Shown: positions 1-8,350 of the stretch, one piece after another
How the letters are laid out: every line of letters starts with the position of its first letter
How positions within the stretch are numbered: position 1 is the first letter of the stretch
Notes under the pieces: model-generated
The model's database searches: none
What the model saw: only the letters and a program-made list of their open reading frames with translations
Told to the model about the DNA's origin: nothing
NCBI GenBank assembly: GCA_016869215.1
Contig: VGEP01000004.1
Span: 62,001-126,000, forward strand
Direction of reading: 5' to 3'
DNA: 64,000 nucleotides
Origin: Alphaproteobacteria bacterium
GTDB taxonomy: Bacteria; Pseudomonadota; Alphaproteobacteria; Rhizobiales; Xanthobacteraceae
Position numbers and translations under genes: made by a program

Positions 1-2652
1 GCGATCGTGGCGCTGGTGAAGGCGGTTAACCTCAACGAACGCATGCGCAGATTGGAAGCGCGGTTCGGGGCGCTCGAACTGCAGCTAGCCAGCGCGCCGG
101 CCGCAGCCACCCAGCCCGCCGCTCCGGCCCCTGAGTCCGAACCGGCCCCGGCGGCCGAGCCGGAGCGCCCCTCCGAGGCCACCACCGAGACGCCACCCAA
201 AACCGCTCCCGCGCCTGACGCGATCGCATCGCCGCCCGTGGCGCCTGTTGACGCCCCAAGCTTCGAGGAGCGCTTCGGCACGCGCTGGACGGTCTGGATC
301 GGCGGCGTGGCGCTCGCGCTCGGCGGCATCTTTCTGGTCAAGTACTCGATCGAGGCCGGCTTGCTCGGGCCCGGCATGCGGCTGTTCTTCGGTGCATTGT
401 TTGCGGCGTTCCTCGTCGGCGCCGGCGAATGGACCCGCCGCAAGGAATTGCTCTCGGGCTTCGCCGGGCTGCCGACGGCACACATCCCGAGCATACTCAC
501 CGCGGCCGGCACCGTCGCTGCATACGCTACGGTTTACGCAGCCTACGGCCTCTACGGCTTCATCGGCCCGGCGGCGGCGTTCGTGCTACTCGGCGCGGTG
601 GCGCTGGCGACGCTTGGGGCGGCGCTGCTACACGGCCCTGCGCTCGCGGGCCTCGGTCTCGTCGGCGCTTATGTGACGCCAGCGCTGGTATCGACGGGCG
701 AAGCAAACTTCTGGGCGCTTTATCTCTATCTGGCGGTGGTCACCGCCGCGGCCTTTGCGCTGGCACGGTTTCGGCTGTGGCGCTGGCTCGCGATGACCGC
801 AGTCGCGTTCGGCGTGTTCTGGATTCTTCCGGGCCTCGATGGCATCGAAACCGGACGGCTCGGCGTCGCTCCGCACCTGTTCCACGCCGTCGCAGGCTTC
901 GCCCTGGCCGCGGCGCTGATCGTGTCCGGATTGTTCTACGGGCCGACGGCCGAGCCGGGAAAGCCCTCCCCGGTGTCGGCCATCGCGCTCGCAGGCTATC
1001 TGTTCGGCGCGCTGCTGGTGGTCCTCGCCAGCAAGCACGATCCGGCGGCACTGGCCGTTTTCACGCTGCTCGCGGCCGCAACCCTTGCCATCGCATGGCG
1101 CACGGACGCAGCGTCGTTCGCGGTGCCGGTTGCGGCGCTGTTTGCCGTGACGGTGATTGCGCGCTGGTCGTTCGCGCCCGAGATCGCGCAACTGATCGCG
1201 GCGCCCGGCGCCGCCGGCGAGGCCGCGCCGCAGCCCTGGCGTGCCGACCTTGGCGCGCATTTGGCGCTCGGATGCGCATTTGCGGCGCTGTTTGGCGCCG
1301 GCGGCTATTTCGCGCAAGGCCGCTCGCCGGCGTCCCTGCCGCCGATCCTGTGGAGCGCCGCAGGCGTCGCGGTCCCGATCCTGATCCTGATCGCGCTGTA
1401 CTGGCGGATCGCCGGCTTCGAGCGATCGATCCCGTTCGCGGGCCTGGCGCTGCTGCTGGCCGCGATCAACGCCGTCGCGGCCGAAACTCTGGACAAGCGC
1501 GCGCCCGCTCCGGGCATCGCCGCGGCTGGCGCGCTCCATGCCGTCGGCGCGATCGCCGCATTGGCGCTGGCTCTGACGTTTGCGCTGGAAAAAGGCTGGC
1601 TCACCGTGGCGCTGGCGCTCACCGTGCCGGGTATCGCCTGGGTCGCCGACAAGCGCCCGCTGCCGATGCTGCGTCCGCTCGCCGCCGCCATGGCCGCCAT
1701 CGTCATGGCGCGCGTCGGGTGGGGGCCGACAATCGCGGGCGATCATCCCGGCACGATGCCGATCTTCAACTGGCTGCTTTACGGCTACGGCGTGCCCGCA
1801 CTGGCATTCTGGGTCGCCGGCCATCTGATGCGCAAGCGCGGTGACGACAAGCCCGCCCGCATCGTCGACGCCGCGGCGATCCTGTTCACAGTGCTCGCAG
1901 TTTCGCTGCAGATCCGGCATCTGACCACCGGCGGCGACATTTTCGCCGCCCGCTCAAGCCTTGCCGAACTCGGCATGCAGGTGTGCGCGAGCCTCGCCAT
2001 AGCGATCGGGCTCGAACGGATTCGAGTGCGCACCGGCAGCATCGTCCACAACGTCGGCGCGCTGCTGATCGCGGCCTGGTCGCTGTTCGCCATCGTGTTC
2101 GGGCTGTGGCTCGTGGCCAATCCGCTGTTCAGCACCGACCCGGTGGGACCGGGCAAGATTTTCAATCGCGTGCTGCTGGCCTACGGCATTCCGGCCGTAC
2201 TCGCGATTGCGCTCGCTCTAGTCACGCGCGGCCTGCGGCCCAACTGGTATCGCGTCATCGCGGCCAGCACCGCGGTGCTGCTGATGTTGAGCTATCTCAC
2301 GCTCGAAGTCCGCGCGCTCTACCACGGCCCGGTGCTGACCGCCGGCTACACCAGCAACGCCGAGCAATACACCTACTCCGTGGTCTGGCTGGCATATGGC
2401 GTAGCGCTGCTGCTATTCGGCATCTGGCAGCGCTCGCAACCGGCGCGGCTCGCGTCTGCCGCGATCACGCTGCTGACCGTCGGCAAGGTGTTCCTGATCG
2501 ACATGTCGGACCTCACCGGCGTCCACCGCGCGCTGTCGTTCATCGGGCTTGGCCTCGTGCTGGTCGGGATCGGCTGGCTGTACCAGCGGCTGCTGTTCCC
2601 GCCGAAACGCACAACGGCGCCGGAGGGCACCGGCGCCGGGTCATCGCAGTAG
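1..2652 (+). CDS. DUF2339 domain membrane protein (5' end cut off)
   Basis: This is a predicted multi-spanning inner-membrane protein of the DUF2339 family, whose function is unknown. The frame is open from base 1, so the gene begins upstream of the window; family members normally start with one membrane helix before the part seen here. The visible order is a short coiled-coil-like stretch with an Ala/Pro/Glu-rich linker up to about residue 80, the family hallmark 'FGTRWTVWIGGVALALGG' near residue 90, and then some twenty hydrophobic segments to the end. It runs convergently into the gene at 2677 with only 24 bases between. The family assignment is firm; any role in envelope biology is a guess. 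Confidence 0.85.
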   Translation, partial: AIVALVKAVNLNERMRRLEARFGALELQLASAPAAATQPAAPAPESEPAPAAEPERPSEATTETPPKTAPAPDAIASPPVAPVDAPSFEERFGTRWTVWIGGVALALGGIFLVKYSIEAGLLGPGMRLFFGALFAAFLVGAGEWTRRKELLSGFAGLPTAHIPSILTAAGTVAAYATVYAAYGLYGFIGPAAAFVLLGAVALATLGAALLHGPALAGLGLVGAYVTPALVSTGEANFWALYLYLAVVTAAAFALARFRLWRWLAMTAVAFGVFWILPGLDGIETGRLGVAPHLFHAVAGFALAAALIVSGLFYGPTAEPGKPSPVSAIALAGYLFGALLVVLASKHDPAALAVFTLLAAATLAIAWRTDAASFAVPVAALFAVTVIARWSFAPEIAQLIAAPGAAGEAAPQPWRADLGAHLALGCAFAALFGAGGYFAQGRSPASLPPILWSAAGVAVPILILIALYWRIAGFERSIPFAGLALLLAAINAVAAETLDKRAPAPGIAAAGALHAVGAIAALALALTFALEKGWLTVALALTVPGIAWVADKRPLPMLRPLAAAMAAIVMARVGWGPTIAGDHPGTMPIFNWLLYGYGVPALAFWVAGHLMRKRGDDKPARIVDAAAILFTVLAVSLQIRHLTTGGDIFAARSSLAELGMQVCASLAIAIGLERIRVRTGSIVHNVGALLIAAWSLFAIVFGLWLVANPLFSTDPVGPGKIFNRVLLAYGIPAVLAIALALVTRGLRPNWYRVIAASTAVLLMLSYLTLEVRALYHGPVLTAGYTSNAEQYTYSVVWLAYGVALLLFGIWQRSQPARLASAAITLLTVGKVFLIDMSDLTGVHRALSFIGLGLVLVGIGWLYQRLLFPPKRTTAPEGTGAGSSQ

Positions 2653-2676
2653 GATCGGGCGCTGAGCCCGATTGGG

Positions 2677-3069
2677 TTACTTCGCGCTGATGTCGCACCA
2701 GATCGGGCCGACGCCGAGCCGGTAGGTGCCGCCGGTCTTCTCCCGCACCGGGTAGCAGCCGTCGCCGCCGCCGCCGAACTGCCGCCAGGCGAGACAGATT
2801 TCCACGCCCTTCACACGGACCGTGGCGCGGTCGCTTTCCTGCGGCGGACCGTGCGGGCGGCGATAGGACACCGTGACCAAGCCGCCGCTCTGTGCGAACT
2901 CGCCCTTGCCGCGCGTGCCGTCGACGCACTGGATCTGGAACGCGCGTCCGGCGAGCAATCGCGCTACGTCGCCGCCGTGCACCTGACGTTCAGCCCAAGC
3001 GGCCGACATTCCCCCCATCGTCAGACCCGCTGCAATGCCGGCTAGGACAAAGCTCTTGAGCCTTGGCAT
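2677..3069 (-). CDS. Small secreted hypothetical protein, paralog of the gene at 3928
   Basis: The product is 130 residues with a clear Sec signal peptide (hydrophobic core at about residues 6-22, cleavage after 'SAAWA'). The mature part has four cysteines and the pattern 'ARLLAGRAF...C.DGT.GKG'. The protein encoded at 3928-4392 has the same layout ('ARRFIAGKHF...C.EGT.GNG'), so the two are paralogs. I do not recognise a named family. It is probably periplasmic, with one or two disulfides. ATG 3069 is chosen because the signal peptide starts there; the ribosome binding site is weak. Confidence 0.7.
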   Translation of the reverse strand: MPRLKSFVLAGIAAGLTMGGMSAAWAERQVHGGDVARLLAGRAFQIQCVDGTRGKGEFAQSGGLVTVSYRRPHGPPQESDRATVRVKGVEICLAWRQFGGGGDGCYPVREKTGGTYRLGVGPIWCDISAK

Positions 3070-3226
3070 ACTCGCACCTGTTTTTGTTGACGCCCCTGGG
3101 AACGACTCCCCTTTGATTCATCATCCACGATCGCTGCGCTCCCGTCGCGCATATCCTGAATCGACGGTTAATTCGCGAGCCACCGCGAATGCCGATGAAA
3201 TCTGGAGAGTCGGGGTGTCGAGTAGC

Positions 3227-3340
3227 CGCATCCGCGTCGTGAATGCAGTCGCGGACGGCGGTAGCCTTAACGGCGCAGCGAAGGCGCTCGGTGTTAACCA
3301 CGCGCGCGCCTTCCAAATGCCGGTACCGTTCGAGAGTTAA
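3227..3340 (+). pseudogene. Remnant of a LysR-type helix-turn-helix
   Basis: A 37-residue open stretch reads 'VVNAVADGGSLNGAAKALGVN', followed by HARAFQMPVPFES and a stop. It closely resembles the start of LysR-family DNA-binding domains, where 'AVAxxGSLxGAAxALGVNHxxVFRRLxxFE' is common. The upstream reading frame does not look like a regulator start, the recognition-helix end is altered (FQMPVPFE in place of a typical FRRLxxFE), and no effector domain follows. It therefore looks like a decayed fragment and not a working gene. The rest of the 294-base gap at 3070-3363 shows nothing else that I can name. Confidence 0.4.
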
Positions 3341-3363
3341 CCTGCCACGCGCATGGAACGACG

Positions 3364-3873
3364 ATGACGGATTCCGAACGGAAATCGGGCGAAGGCGATG
3401 CAGGCTTCGTCAGCGGGCTGATCCCGGCCGGTGAGATTCTCGCGCGCGGCGGACTGGCGTTTCTCACCGATATGATCGAAGGCCGCGTGCCGCAGGCGCC
3501 GATGTGCGGAACGCTCGGCTTCCGGCTAGTCGAGGCGCGCGAGGGCTTCGCCGCCTTCGAGGGCGTGCCGGAATTCCGCCATTACAACCCGATCGGAACA
3601 GTGCACGGCGGTTTCGCAGCGACGCTGCTGGATTCGGCTCTCGGCTGCGCGATCTTCTCGACGCTGGCGAGGGGCGAGACCTGGACCACGCTGGAGCTGA
3701 AGCTCAACCTGACGCGGCCGATCACAAAGGACACCGGCACGGTGCGCGCCGAGGGGCGGATCGTGCACCGCGGGCGCACCATCGCAACGTCGGACGGCAC
3801 GCTCAAGGACCGCGCGGGCAAGCTCTACGCGCACGCCACGACGACGTGCATGCTGTTCCCGGCAAAGGAATAA
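3364..3873 (+). CDS. PaaI-family hotdog-fold thioesterase
   Basis: The product is 169 residues and should hydrolyse an acyl-CoA or aryl-CoA thioester in the cytoplasm. The hotdog domain covers about residues 40-165. It contains the family signature 'NPIGTVHGGFAATLLDSALG' at about residues 76-95, including the HGG turn and the acidic residue (Asp) of the catalytic helix, and a later 'RPITKDTG.VRAEGRIVHRGRT' strand pair. The length suits a PaaI-type enzyme with a short N-terminal extension. It stands alone, between two genes for secreted proteins, so the natural substrate cannot be read from context. Confidence 0.85.
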   Translation: MTDSERKSGEGDAGFVSGLIPAGEILARGGLAFLTDMIEGRVPQAPMCGTLGFRLVEAREGFAAFEGVPEFRHYNPIGTVHGGFAATLLDSALGCAIFSTLARGETWTTLELKLNLTRPITKDTGTVRAEGRIVHRGRTIATSDGTLKDRAGKLYAHATTTCMLFPAKE

Positions 3874-3927
3874 GTTCGTTGCCGCGGCGGGCCGCCGCGT
3901 GCGCCAAGTCTGCAGGCTATGCTGAAA

Positions 3928-4392
3928 CTACTGCTGCCCGCCCGACGATGCCGTGGTCATGCGATGCAGCCGCAGCGGCGCGCGCTGCAGGTCGGCGCGG
4001 GCGCTGCGGCGGCTGAATTCACAATAGGCGAAGCCCAGCCCCGAGACCGAGCCGCGGAAGCTTACGCCAGACGTCTTCTGCACGTTGAAGCAGGGCGAGA
4101 ACGGAATGCCACGGACCGAGGCACAATACTGTTCGCCGCGCACATGCAGCGTGCCGGCCGGCAGCACCACATAGCGGCGCGGCCCCGAGCCGCCGACCTG
4201 GATGTAACCCGCAACCGAACCGTCGGCGTAAATGCGGCCGTTGCCGGTGGTGCCCTCGAAGCACGTGTAATGGAAATGCTTGCCGGCAATGAAACGCCGC
4301 GCGTCGGGCGCACGCATTTCCTCGGCCTGGGCCGGAATCGCACAGGCCAATCCCGCAATAACCAACGTAAGACGCAAAAACTTTGGCGACAT
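3928..4392 (-). CDS. Small secreted hypothetical protein, paralog of the gene at 2677
   Basis: The product is 154 residues with a Sec signal peptide ending near 'AIPAQA'. The mature region carries 'ARRFIAGKHFHYTCFEGT' and four cysteines in total, matching the layout of the protein at 2677-3069. ATG 4392 is preferred over the GTG 12 bases upstream because GGAG lies six bases before it. The C-terminal tail of about 30 residues is Arg/Ser-rich and absent from the paralog. The function is unknown; a periplasmic location is inferred from the signal peptide. Confidence 0.65.
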   Translation of the reverse strand: MSPKFLRLTLVIAGLACAIPAQAEEMRAPDARRFIAGKHFHYTCFEGTTGNGRIYADGSVAGYIQVGGSGPRRYVVLPAGTLHVRGEQYCASVRGIPFSPCFNVQKTSGVSFRGSVSGLGFAYCEFSRRSARADLQRAPLRLHRMTTASSGGQQ

Positions 4393-4496
4393 GCCCCACT
4401 CCACTCATCTACCGACCAGCCGACCGTTAACGGATCGGTTACGTTAAGGAACGGTAGCCATCATGCCTCAGGATCGTAGCCAAATCCTGAACGTCT

Positions 4497-5483
4497 TTAC
4501 CGGATCTTGACCACGATCCGGCCCCTCACACGGCCTTCGAGGATGTTCCCGGCAACGCCGATCACGTCCGACAGGCCGATCTGGCTGGTCATTGCGGCCA
4601 GTTTGCCGCGATCGAGGTCCGAATCCAAGCGCCGCCAAGCCTCGATCCGCAGGCTTTGTGGACATTGCACGGAATCGATGCCCAAAAGCGACACCCCGCG
4701 CAAAATGAACGGCGCGACGCTCGTGGGCAGGTCCATACCGCCGGCCAGTCCGCAGGCGGCGACGGCGCCGCCGTATTTCGTCATCGACAGGACGTTGGCG
4801 AGCGTCAGCGACCCGACCGAGTCGATGCCTCCCGCCCAGCGCTCCTTGGCGAGCGGCCGCGGCGGGCCGGTGAGTTCGCTGCGGTCGATGACCTCGCTTG
4901 CGCCGAGACTCTTGAGATAGTCGGCCTCCTGCCGGCGGCCGGTCGAGGCGATCACCGTGAATCTCAGTTTGGCCAGCAGTGCCACCGCGACCGAGCCGAC
5001 GCCGCCGGCCGCGCCCGTGACGACCACCGGTCCGTCCGCGGGCTTCAGCCCGTTGCGCTCCAGCGCCATCACCGCGAGCATGGCGGTGTAGCCCGCGGTG
5101 CCGATCGCCATCGCCTCGCGGCCGCTCAAGCCCTGCGGCAACCGCACCAGCCACTGGCCCTTCACGCGCGCATGCTCACCATAGGCGCCGAGATGCGTCT
5201 CGCCGAGGCCGTAGCCGTTCAGGATCACCTTGTCGCCGGGCTGCCAGTCCGGATGCGAGGACCCCTCGACCGTGCCCGCGAGGTCGATGCCGGGGATCAT
5301 GGGGAAGCGACGCACCACCGGCGCCTTGCCGGTGATCGCGAGGCCGTCCTTGTAGTTGATTGTCGACCACTCGACCGCGACGTTGACGTCGCCGTCCATC
5401 AGCCCGCTCTCGTCGAAGTCGGACAGCCGGACGGTTTGCCCCTTGTCCGCCTTCTCGATAACGATCGCCTTGAATGTCGCCAC
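4497..5483 (-). CDS. acuI: AcuI/YhdH-type quinone oxidoreductase (acrylyl-CoA reductase family)
   Basis: This is a 328-residue zinc-free medium-chain reductase. AcuI members reduce acryloyl-CoA to propionyl-CoA with NADPH and protect the cell from acrylate; other YhdH proteins have unsettled substrates. The N-terminal GroES-like half shows '[20 protein letters not shown]' and 'PGIDLAGTV'. The Rossmann half shows the dinucleotide loop GAAGGVG at residues 157-163 and the subfamily strings '[20 protein letters not shown]' and '[10 protein letters not shown]'. These last two are typical of AcuI/YhdH and not of other quinone reductases. It is followed on the same strand, 69 bases away, by MFS genes encoded upstream of it. 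Confidence 0.82.
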   Translation of the reverse strand: MATFKAIVIEKADKGQTVRLSDFDESGLMDGDVNVAVEWSTINYKDGLAITGKAPVVRRFPMIPGIDLAGTVEGSSHPDWQPGDKVILNGYGLGETHLGAYGEHARVKGQWLVRLPQGLSGREAMAIGTAGYTAMLAVMALERNGLKPADGPVVVTGAAGGVGSVAVALLAKLRFTVIASTGRRQEADYLKSLGASEVIDRSELTGPPRPLAKERWAGGIDSVGSLTLANVLSMTKYGGAVAACGLAGGMDLPTSVAPFILRGVSLLGIDSVQCPQSLRIEAWRRLDSDLDRGKLAAMTSQIGLSDVIGVAGNILEGRVRGRIVVKIR

Positions 5484-5552
5484 GCTTAACGCCCCCCGCT
5501 TTCAGGGCGCGGATGATGGCATTCCGGATGAGCGGCGAAAAGTGCTGCGTTG

Positions 5553-6782
5553 CTACGCCGCCGCAGTTGCCGCCGGCCGCTCCACCGGGCGTTCGACGAT
5601 CGGCAGATTGATCACCGCGGACGCGACGCCGAACCCGATCGCGCCCCACCAGATCAGGGCATAGGAGCCGGTGGCCTCGAACATCACGCCGCCCAGCCAG
5701 ACGCCCAGGAACCCGCCGACTTGGTGGCTGAAGAAGGCAAGGCCCAGCAGCATGGACAGCCAGCGCGGGCCAAACATCAGCGCCACCAGCGCCGAGGTCG
5801 GCGGCACGGTGGACAACCAAAGCACGCCGATCACCGCGCTGAACACCAGCGTCGTCGCCGGATGCGGCGGCAGCATGATGAAAATCAGGATCGCCACCGA
5901 GCGGCTGAAGTAGATCGCCGACAGGATGAAGCGCTTGGGCACGAGGTTGGACAGCCACCCGGCCCCGATCGAGCCCATGATGTTGAACAGGCCAATGATG
6001 GCAAGCGACCAGCCGCCGACCCAGACCGGAAGGCCGCGGTCGACGAGATAGGCCGGCAAATGGACGGCAATGAAGAACAGCTGGAAGCCGCAGGTGAAAT
6101 AGCCAAGCACCAGCAGCACGTAGCTGCGGTGGCCGAAGGCCTCCGACAGCGCCTGCCGCAAGCTCTGGCGCGCCACGGCCGGACCTTTGGGCGCGGCCGA
6201 TTCCGGCGGTGCGGCCAGCGCCAGCGTCAGCGGCAGGATCAACAGCAGGATAGCGGCAAAGATCAGCAGCGCATTCTGCCAGCCGAACTGGTCGATCAGC
6301 GCAATCGACAGCGGCGAGAACAGGAACTGGCCGAACGAACCCGCTGCCGTGCCGGCGCCGAATGACAACGAGCGCCAGTTGTCCGGCATCAGCTTGCCGA
6401 ACGCGCCGATCACCAGCGTGAACGAACAGCCGGCGAGCCCAAAACCGATCAGCACACCGGCAGTCAGATGAAACTCAAGCGCCGAGGTCGCATAGGCCAT
6501 CCAGGCGGTGCCGATCACGTAGAGCAGAGCGCCGCCGGAAATGACCCACGGCGCGCCGAACCGGTCGGCCAGCGCGCCGGCGAACGGCTGGCCCGCGCCC
6601 CACAACAGCATCTGGATTGCCATCGCGAGCGCGAACACGTCGCGGCCCCAGCCGCGGGCCTCCGTCATCGGCGTCAGGAACAAGCCGAAGCCGGAACGCG
6701 GCCCGAATGCCAGCATGCCAATCAGGCAGCCGCAGAGCAGGATGACCACGGGAGTGCGCCAGGGGGCGATACGCGCGCTCAT
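5553..6782 (-). CDS. MFS transporter, tandem copy 2
   Basis: The product is 409 residues with about twelve transmembrane helices and is a major facilitator of the oxalate/formate-antiporter-like or monocarboxylate-like group. The segment 'FGPRSGFGLFLTPMTEARGW' lies after the first helix, and 'GAGQPFAGALADRFG' forms the conserved loop between helices 2 and 3. It shares these blocks, in the same order and spacing, with the protein at 6790-8022, seven bases upstream, so the pair arose by tandem duplication and is probably cotranscribed. The substrate is unknown. The gene ends with an Ala-rich tail after 'LPIVERPVERP'. Confidence 0.85.
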   Translation of the reverse strand: MSARIAPWRTPVVILLCGCLIGMLAFGPRSGFGLFLTPMTEARGWGRDVFALAMAIQMLLWGAGQPFAGALADRFGAPWVISGGALLYVIGTAWMAYATSALEFHLTAGVLIGFGLAGCSFTLVIGAFGKLMPDNWRSLSFGAGTAAGSFGQFLFSPLSIALIDQFGWQNALLIFAAILLLILPLTLALAAPPESAAPKGPAVARQSLRQALSEAFGHRSYVLLVLGYFTCGFQLFFIAVHLPAYLVDRGLPVWVGGWSLAIIGLFNIMGSIGAGWLSNLVPKRFILSAIYFSRSVAILIFIMLPPHPATTLVFSAVIGVLWLSTVPPTSALVALMFGPRWLSMLLGLAFFSHQVGGFLGVWLGGVMFEATGSYALIWWGAIGFGVASAVINLPIVERPVERPAATAAA

Positions 6783-6789
6783 GGCCGGA

Positions 6790-8022
6790 TCATGCCGCCG
6801 CGGGCGCGGGGCGCGCCACCGGCTTCTCGACGATCGGCAGATTGATGATCGCAGAAGCGACGCCGAAGAACACCGACAGCCACCAGACCACGTTATAGGA
6901 ACCGGTGTATTCGAAGGCCACGCCGCCGAGCCATGCCCCGAGGAAACCGCCGACCTGATGGCTGAAGAAGGCGAACCCGAACAGCATGGTCAGCCAGCGG
7001 GTGCCGAACATCAGCGCCACCAGTCCCGAGGTGGGCGGCACTGTGGAGAGCCACAGCAGCCCGGTGACGGCGCCGAAGATCAGCGTCGAGGCCGTGCTCG
7101 GCGGCAGCGTGATGAAGGCGACGATGGCGAGCGCGCGGCCGAAATAGATCGCGGAGAGGATGTAGCGCTTGGGCATTCGGCTCGCGAGCCAGCCGGACGC
7201 GAGCGAGCCGACAATGTTGAACAGCCCGATGACCGCGACGGTCCAGGCGCCGATATCGGCGCTCAGGCCCCGATCCACGAGATAGGACGGCAGGTGGAAG
7301 GTGACGAAAGCAAGCTGGAAGCCGCAGGTGAAGAACCCGAGCACCAGCAGCACGTAGCTGCGGTGCGCGAACGCCTCGCCCAGCGCCTCCTTGTAGGATT
7401 GCTGCTTCACGCCGCCGGACGGCGCGCTCACGGGCGTCGCCAGCATCATCGACAGCGGCAGCACCAGCAGCATGATGCCGGCGAACACCATCAGCGCGGT
7501 CTGCCACGAGAACGCATCGATCAGCGCGTGCGCCAGCGGCGAATAGACGAACTGGCCGAACGAGCCCGCGGCGGTTCCCGCACCGAACGCAAACGAGCGC
7601 CAGCCTTCCGGCACGAGTTTGCCGAGCGCGCCGACCACCATCGGGAACGAACAGCCGGCAAGCCCGAAGCCGATGACGATGCCGGCCGAAATGTTCAGGC
7701 CGAGCGGCGTCGCGGTGTAGGCCATCATCACGAGGCCGACGGCGTAGAGGATGGCGCCGGCGCACAGCACGCGCACCGGGCCGAAACGGTCGGCGATGCC
7801 GCCCGCGAACGGCTGCGCCGCACCCCACAGCAGATTCTGCGTCGCAAAGGCAAACGAGAACACGTCGCGGCCCCAGCCGCGATCCGCCGAAAGCGGCGTC
7901 AGGAACTGACCGAGCGACGAGCGAGGGCCGAAGGCGATGAACGCGATGGCGCAGCCGACCGCGATCAGGACCGCGGGTGTCCGCCACGTGGCAAGCTTCG
8001 GCGACGCAGTCGCGGTGGACAT
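6790..8022 (-). CDS. MFS transporter, tandem copy 1
   Basis: The product is 410 residues with about twelve transmembrane helices. 'FGPRSSLGQFLTPLSADRGW' and 'GAAQPFAGGIADRFG' match the equivalent segments of the downstream copy, and both proteins end in a 'LPIVEKPVxRP'-like tail. The reading frame stays open for another 146 codons upstream, but the extension is arginine-rich and overlaps the nadA promoter. ATG 8022 has GGAGG four bases before it and begins the hydrophobic N-terminus, so it is the start. The gene diverges from nadA across 328 bases. Confidence 0.85.
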   Translation of the reverse strand: MSTATASPKLATWRTPAVLIAVGCAIAFIAFGPRSSLGQFLTPLSADRGWGRDVFSFAFATQNLLWGAAQPFAGGIADRFGPVRVLCAGAILYAVGLVMMAYTATPLGLNISAGIVIGFGLAGCSFPMVVGALGKLVPEGWRSFAFGAGTAAGSFGQFVYSPLAHALIDAFSWQTALMVFAGIMLLVLPLSMMLATPVSAPSGGVKQQSYKEALGEAFAHRSYVLLVLGFFTCGFQLAFVTFHLPSYLVDRGLSADIGAWTVAVIGLFNIVGSLASGWLASRMPKRYILSAIYFGRALAIVAFITLPPSTASTLIFGAVTGLLWLSTVPPTSGLVALMFGTRWLTMLFGFAFFSHQVGGFLGAWLGGVAFEYTGSYNVVWWLSVFFGVASAIINLPIVEKPVARPAPAAA

Positions 8023-8190
8023 CGAGCCTCCGGCGAATTCGCGCCGCAGCGGCGCGCGATGGCGAGGCCATAGATAGTGGCAGGCCCGGAGTCGCCAAAG
8101 CGAAACTTGGTGATGACTTCGATACATGCCGCGCATGGCTGAACGCCTGCGGGGGTCTGGCGCGAACCGCGCCGAAGTGCTATGTTCGAT

Positions 8191-8208
8191 TTGCTCTAAA
8201 TGAGGATA
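8191..8208. promoter_or_regulatory. Weaker second operator-like site upstream of nadA
   Basis: The sequence TTGCTC-TAAAT-GAGGATA shares the TGCTC-N5-GAG core and spacing of the strong palindrome at 8303-8329, with poorer dyad symmetry. It lies about 110 bases upstream of that palindrome. It could be an auxiliary binding site for the same regulator, or chance. Confidence 0.3.
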
Positions 8209-8302
8209 ACAGCCGCGGGTGCCATGCGGCGGAGCGAACGGGCCAGGGTCAGAAGATCGAACGACAAGGCGAAGCCGGCATTGCGCCGGATGTTTTCGTC
8301 CC

Positions 8303-8329
8303 CATATATGCTCATACTGAGTATATATG
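8303..8329. promoter_or_regulatory. Near-perfect palindrome, candidate NadQ-type operator of nadA-nadC
   Basis: The half-sites are CATATATGCTCA and TGAGTATATATG around a TAC centre; 11 of 12 base pairs are symmetric. The form TGCTCA-N3-TGAG(C/T)A resembles operators that I recall for the NadQ repressor of NAD synthesis genes in Rhizobiales; this is from memory and was not searched. The site overlaps the first possible nadA ATG (8327) and the putative -10 hexamer, which suits a repressor that blocks initiation. Confidence 0.55.
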
Positions 8330-8350
8330 AACCGGAATGAGGCTGACGAA

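Larger units (their letters stand above)
8023..8350. other. Divergent intergenic region between the MFS genes and nadA
   Basis: This 328-base gap holds no gene that I can support. It contains two TGCTC-N5-GAG elements (8191-8208 and 8303-8329). A possible promoter for nadA is TTGCGC at 8281-8286 and TATATG at 8305-8310, 18 bases apart, with the second hexamer inside the stronger palindrome. Toward the MFS gene the only clear signal is its GGAGG ribosome binding site at about 8027-8031. Confidence 0.5.

Noticed and set aside
628-1920. 430-codon minus-strand frame inside the DUF2339 gene
   Set aside because: Typical high-G+C antisense shadow, Arg/Gln/Asp-rich, with no recognisable domain.
2616-2637. 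Perfect 8-base GC palindrome at the end of the DUF2339 gene as a terminator
   Set aside because: It lies in codons and no T-tract follows on either strand.
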